Part shown: piece by piece, positions 60,448-64,000 of the stretch
How positions within the stretch are numbered: position 1 is the first letter of the stretch
Layout of the letters: every line of letters starts with the position of its first letter
From: Streptomyces canus 299MFChir4.1
Lineage (GTDB): Bacteria; Actinomycetota; Actinomycetes; Streptomycetales; Streptomycetaceae
Assembly: GCF_000383615.1 (NCBI RefSeq)
Contig: NZ_KB911584.1
Span: 416,593 to 480,592, forward strand
Direction of reading: 5' to 3'
DNA: 64,000 nucleotides
The notes under the pieces: model-generated
Database searches by the model: none
What the model saw: only the letters and a program-made list of their open reading frames with translations
What the model was told of the DNA's origin: nothing
Translations under genes and position numbers: made by a program

Positions 60448-63234
60448 CTACCGGTGCGAGGTGAACTCCACGACCTCCTGGAAGGTGGGACGGTTCTGCC
60501 AGCTGATGTTGTAGTGCTTGATGCCTCCCAGGGTGCGCTGCACGATCGAGTCGGCGCACCACTGGTCGCCCGCCGAGCACAGCGTGTCGCCGGGGTAGAC
60601 CTGGGCCGCGGTCTTGCCGGCCGCGGTCTTCAGGGTGCTGATCAGGATGTCCCGGCAGGCAGTGAGGCTGCCGCCGCCGCAGTACTTGTCGGCCAGCGGG
60701 CCCTGCACGCTCTCACCGAGCACCGCGCGCACGTCCTTGTCGAGGTAGCTCCACCAGCCGTACTGGAAGGAGCTGCCCGCGTGGGCGCCGGTGGGGCCGT
60801 GCGCGGCCGACGGGGACTCGTCGACGGGCAGGTTGGCCTGCATGGCGGTGTACAGGCTCGCGCCGAGGCCCGGTTCGAAGATGCCCTTGGCCAGCAGCGG
60901 CCACCACGCGTCCAGGATGCGGATCGCGTCGGCGTCGGCGTACTTCTTCGAACCCGCCGAGGTCTCGGTGCGCTTGCCGCCGGCCGTCAGCCACGCCTGG
61001 AGCTTGCTCACCGCGGCCGCGGCCGTGGAGTCGGTGACCGTCGAGCTGTTGACCACCTTGAGCAGGTCCGGGAGGACGTCCTCCGCGCGCAGGTCGGCGA
61101 GGGACGCGTCCGCCATGGCCTTCACCAGTGAGGCCCGGGTGACCCCGCCCGCGGCGACCAGCTTCTTCACCCGGTCCTCAAGCAGGTTGCCGCGGTGCAC
61201 GGAACCGTCGCCCCAGGACGCGGTCGCGTAGTCCTTGGCCTGCTTGTTGTTCCAGGAGATGTAGTAGTCCTGGTCGATCGAGTTGGGGTGCGCGGAGGCC
61301 GGCGTCCAGTCGGCGGTGTTGGTCGCCGGGTTCCAGTTCTTCCACTCGTACGCCGACTGCGCCCACACCGGGAACTCGGCGTCGACGCCGGACGCGCGCA
61401 CCGGGTTGTTCCCGCTGTTGTAGTACGCGGTGTGCGTGGAATCGGCGTAGAACCAGTTGAAGGTGTAGTTGATGTGCTGCACCGCGCTCTGGAAGGTCTG
61501 CGGGCTCTTGACGTAGTCCGGGTCGTTCAGCATCTGGAAGCCGATGATCGAGTCGGCCTCGTGCAGGTAGGAGGAGCGCAGGGTGGTGTAGGCGACCTTC
61601 TTGCCGCCGGCGGTCGCCCGGTACTCGACGGGGCCGTACTTCGTGCGCCAGACCCTCATCGTGTACGACCCCGCGGCGGTGCTGTCTGCCGTGGTCGGGG
61701 CCCAGGAGTTCTTCTGCTCGATCTTCTCCATGGCCGTGCAGGTGCCGTGGTACAGGTAGTGGTAGTCGTCCTGGCACAGTTCGACGGCGTAGGTGTCGAT
61801 GATGTCCTGGCCGGAGGTCGTGGCGGACCACGAGTAGTCCTGGCCGCGGCCGAGTTCCACGTACATGCTCAGGCCCGCGAAGGAGGCGCCGCGAGCGCTG
61901 ATGCCGGGGCCCTGGATCTCCTGGAGCATGAGGAGCTGGGGGGCGAAGTAGCCGGTCTGCGGGCCGAAGACGGCGACCGGGTGGCCGCTGGCGGTGTACT
62001 TCCCGCTGACGACCAGGGCGTTGGACATGCCGCGCTTGGCGGAGGTGAGGGCGTTCGCGGTCGCCGTGGCGGAGGCCGCCGAGGCGCTCTGGTCGGCGCC
62101 GGTTCCCGTCGGGTCGTAGACCAGGGGCTCGGTGCTCACCGAACCGGCGTCGGGCAGCGCCTCGCCCTGCGCGTTCGCGGGCTTGGTGGCGTACGGGAAG
62201 CTCTCGCCGTTGTGGACGGTGAGGACGGCCTCGGGGTCGTTGCGCTCGCGGAAGGACTCCCAGACCTCGGTGCCCTTCGTCACGCCGTACCGCTCCTGGG
62301 CGGCCATCAGCGAGATCGCGTTGTTGACCTCGCCGCCGCCCCCGGAACCGAACAGGGAGCCGATGACGGAGGCCAGCGCGACCAGGTCGGTGATCTTGAA
62401 GTGGTCGATGGTGCCGGCGTTGGTGATCGAGTCCTTGTGGCCGGTCAGGACGTACTCGCCGGGGAAGTAGCGGCCGCTGTCGGAGGCGTCGATGTAGGAG
62501 TTGATGCCGGCGAGATAGGCGTTGGCGTCGGCGAGGGCCTGCTGCCCGCGGGCGCCGTTGGCCGCGACCGCGTTGTCGATCTGCGCCTGGAGGTCGGCCT
62601 CGCTGTAGGGCGCGTTGCGCCAGAACTGCTGCTCCAGGCCCTGGTTGGAGGGAGCGCCGCCGGCGAAGGCGGTCAGCTGGCCGCGTCCCACGTGCCGGAA
62701 GACGTCCATCAGCCACAGCCGGTCCTGGGCGGCCGCGTAGCCCGCGCCGAACTCCGTGCCGTATCTGGTGGTGCCGGTGATGTGCGGCACACCCGTCTTC
62801 TTGTCACGGACGATCGTCACGTCGGTGCGGCCGGCCGGGCTCAGGGTGGAGGCGACCTGGTCGGACGCGACCCCGAAGGACGCGTCGTTGAAGAAGGTGT
62901 CGATCGTCGAGTTGGTGAGCGCGGGGTACCCCTTGGCCAGGTTGGCGTAGGGGCCGAGCTGGTCCTCGGCGTGGTCGGGCTGGGTGCCGAAGGCCTGGTT
63001 GAGGAGGACCTGCGCGAGGGTCGCGTTGCCGTTCTCGCCGGGCGGCAGGATGTCGGAACACTGGCCGCCGCAGTAGTCGTTCGGCGCCGCGGCCTCGGCC
63101 GCCGAGGCGGTCTGCGCAAGCGGGGACAAAAGACCGGCAATCAGGACGCATATGGATGCGGACTTCAGGAACCCGGTGAGTCTGCCGGGAGTTCTCAGTC
63201 TGTCGAGTGCGGTGCGTGAGGTGCGCCGTGGCAT
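60448..63234 (-). CDS. Penicillin-acylase-family Ntn hydrolase, secreted
   Basis: 928 aa precursor. Signal peptide about 20-46 (SASICVLIAGLLSPLAQTASA, cleavage near ASA-AEA). The A chain precedes the autocatalytic site at S404 in KRGMSNALVVSGKYT, which becomes the N-terminal nucleophile of the B chain; the SN-x-x-V-V motif and FGPQTGYFAPQ are family hallmarks. Usual processing: A chain, linker removal, B chain. Acylated amines or N-acyl-homoserine lactones are common substrates; the true one is unknown. Stop 35 bp from the convergent hydrolase stop. Confidence 0.93.
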   Translation of the reverse strand: MPRRTSRTALDRLRTPGRLTGFLKSASICVLIAGLLSPLAQTASAAEAAAPNDYCGGQCSDILPPGENGNATLAQVLLNQAFGTQPDHAEDQLGPYANLAKGYPALTNSTIDTFFNDASFGVASDQVASTLSPAGRTDVTIVRDKKTGVPHITGTTRYGTEFGAGYAAAQDRLWLMDVFRHVGRGQLTAFAGGAPSNQGLEQQFWRNAPYSEADLQAQIDNAVAANGARGQQALADANAYLAGINSYIDASDSGRYFPGEYVLTGHKDSITNAGTIDHFKITDLVALASVIGSLFGSGGGGEVNNAISLMAAQERYGVTKGTEVWESFRERNDPEAVLTVHNGESFPYATKPANAQGEALPDAGSVSTEPLVYDPTGTGADQSASAASATATANALTSAKRGMSNALVVSGKYTASGHPVAVFGPQTGYFAPQLLMLQEIQGPGISARGASFAGLSMYVELGRGQDYSWSATTSGQDIIDTYAVELCQDDYHYLYHGTCTAMEKIEQKNSWAPTTADSTAAGSYTMRVWRTKYGPVEYRATAGGKKVAYTTLRSSYLHEADSIIGFQMLNDPDYVKSPQTFQSAVQHINYTFNWFYADSTHTAYYNSGNNPVRASGVDAEFPVWAQSAYEWKNWNPATNTADWTPASAHPNSIDQDYYISWNNKQAKDYATASWGDGSVHRGNLLEDRVKKLVAAGGVTRASLVKAMADASLADLRAEDVLPDLLKVVNSSTVTDSTAAAAVSKLQAWLTAGGKRTETSAGSKKYADADAIRILDAWWPLLAKGIFEPGLGASLYTAMQANLPVDESPSAAHGPTGAHAGSSFQYGWWSYLDKDVRAVLGESVQGPLADKYCGGGSLTACRDILISTLKTAAGKTAAQVYPGDTLCSAGDQWCADSIVQRTLGGIKHYNISWQNRPTFQEVVEFTSHR

Positions 63235-63465
63235 GGCAGCTCCAACCGACGGGGGTGTGGCCGGACGTTACCGCCGGTATCCCCGGGATTGAAGATGAAC
63301 ATGCGTCAAGTTTTGGCAGGGGTTCTCGAGCTTATGGGGGGCATCGGAAATCGGATGGAGCCAAATCGCTTGTCGATACGTCTATTCGGCAACGCCGTGC
63401 GAAGTCCGTGCGGCGACCGCCGAAGTGACCGAAGTACAGGTGTAGTTGTGACGGAGGTGCAGGGC
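63235..63465. promoter_or_regulatory. Divergent region between the acylase and zinc-ribbon genes
   Basis: 231 bp, less GC-rich than its surroundings, without a convincing gene, hairpin or promoter consensus. It must hold the start signals of both flanking genes. Confidence 0.4.
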
Positions 63466-64000
63466 GATGGCCGGTTTCCGGAGTCTGGCGAGACAGGTGC
63501 GGGATCCGCGGTGCGATCTGGCGCTTCGGCGCTATTCGCTGCGCAAGTGCCTTGAGCGGTTCGCTCCTTACGGGCACAGGGCGACCTGGGACCACTTGTG
63601 CTCCCGGGCGGGATTCGCTCCCGAGGACCGCTCCCCCGACCCGGCGCGGCTCGTGGCCGCACTGGAGGAGCTGGAGGAGGCCCGTTCGGTCTGGCTTGCC
63701 TACGAGGTCGAGTTCGCCGAGCGGCGCAAGAAGGAGAAGCACGACGGGTTGCGCAGGCCGGGCAGTGTGGACGACTGGCACCGGCTGACCTGGGGCGGGT
63801 TCGGAGTCGCATGGTGCGACGACCCCCGGGTGCACCCCGATGACTCGCTGGCCGAGGTGCTGCGCAGGCTGATCTCCGCGTTGGAGCGCGAGCCGGGCGC
63901 GGTGTGCCCGGTGTGCGACGGGGAGCGGCTCGTGTGGAAGTACGAACTGGATCACGAACCCTCGACCGGCCCGGTCTGCGTGGACTGCGGAATCCTGGTG
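63466..64000 (+). CDS. Conserved zinc-ribbon protein, truncated by window end
   Basis: At least 178 codons, open to the right edge. ATG 63466 after GGAGGTG. Sequence begins MAGFRSLARQVRDPRCDLAL; the middle is charged (FAERRKKEKHDGLRRPG), then a Cys-x-x-Cys zinc-ribbon pair, CPVCDGERL and CVDCGIL, near the end of the visible part. Conserved hypothetical in Streptomyces as far as I can tell; function unknown. Because the 3' end is missing, further domains cannot be excluded. Confidence 0.8.

Overview
The window is high-GC (~70%) actinobacterial chromosome and almost certainly comes from a Streptomyces. The grounds are GTG starts, G/C-rich third codon positions, chaplins, mycothiol ligase (MshC), a GylR-controlled glycerol operon, twin-arginine exported proteins and F420-type oxidoreductases. 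From memory, the order gylR-glpFKD ... mshC ... chpC-chpH ... gntR-gntK-gntP matches the SCO1658-SCO1680 region of S. coelicolor. That comparison is recall, not a search made here.

Layout. 1-1.7 kb: a RecB-like Fe-S nuclease (its 5' end may lie outside the window) and a NarL-type response regulator. 1.8-5.1 kb: two tandem family-5 solute-binding lipoproteins with no permease genes nearby. 5.6-9.9 kb: HAD hydrolase and metH. 10.1-15.5 kb: gylR and the glycerol operon glpF-glpK-glpD with visible inverted-repeat operators. 15.6-18.5 kb: a FadR-type regulator with its own palindrome, a PAC2 protein and an exported beta-propeller-like protein. 18.6-22.2 kb: mshC with a co-directional kinase-like protein, a DUF3090 protein and a histidine phosphatase. 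22.2-29.7 kb: CorA, ferritin-like protein, LLM oxidoreductase, aldo/keto reductase coupled to a RecD-like protein without a Walker A motif, and two small conserved proteins. 29.7-32.4 kb: chpC, chpH and an M20 peptidase. 32.6-38.7 kb: tRNA-Leu(GAG), then a translationally coupled trio of a Pls/PosA-type single-module NRPS, an M1 metallopeptidase and a YchJ-like protein. 38.7-41.5 kb: gluconate genes gntR/gntK/gntP. 41.6-48.2 kb: DUF218 protein, a YedYZ-like molybdopterin enzyme/cytochrome pair, a TPR-like protein with an APC permease, a DMT-type transporter and a Nudix hydrolase. 48.2-52.1 kb: an orphan histidine kinase behind a vestigial response-regulator start, an EEP-family protein, two DUF202 proteins and a His-rich repeat protein. 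52.2-57.6 kb: two convergent operons (phosphotransferase + acyl-CoA dehydrogenase; SDR + acyl-CoA ligase + TetR) with the same operator at both outer ends. 57.7-64 kb: NamZ-type muramidase, a serine hydrolase, a penicillin-acylase-family protein and the start of a zinc-ribbon protein.

How the genes work together. Glycerol and gluconate uptake/kinase operons feed central carbon metabolism. MetH and MshC serve one-carbon and thiol metabolism. Chaplins coat aerial hyphae. The most interesting candidate system is the Pls-like synthetase, whose adenylation domain has an acidic residue where the substrate side chain would sit. It is coupled by a 13-nt overlap to a zinc aminopeptidase, so a cationic isopeptide polymer or short peptide and its hydrolase are a plausible product pair. 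A second is the operator-flanked 4-hydroxyacyl-CoA-type catabolic cluster.
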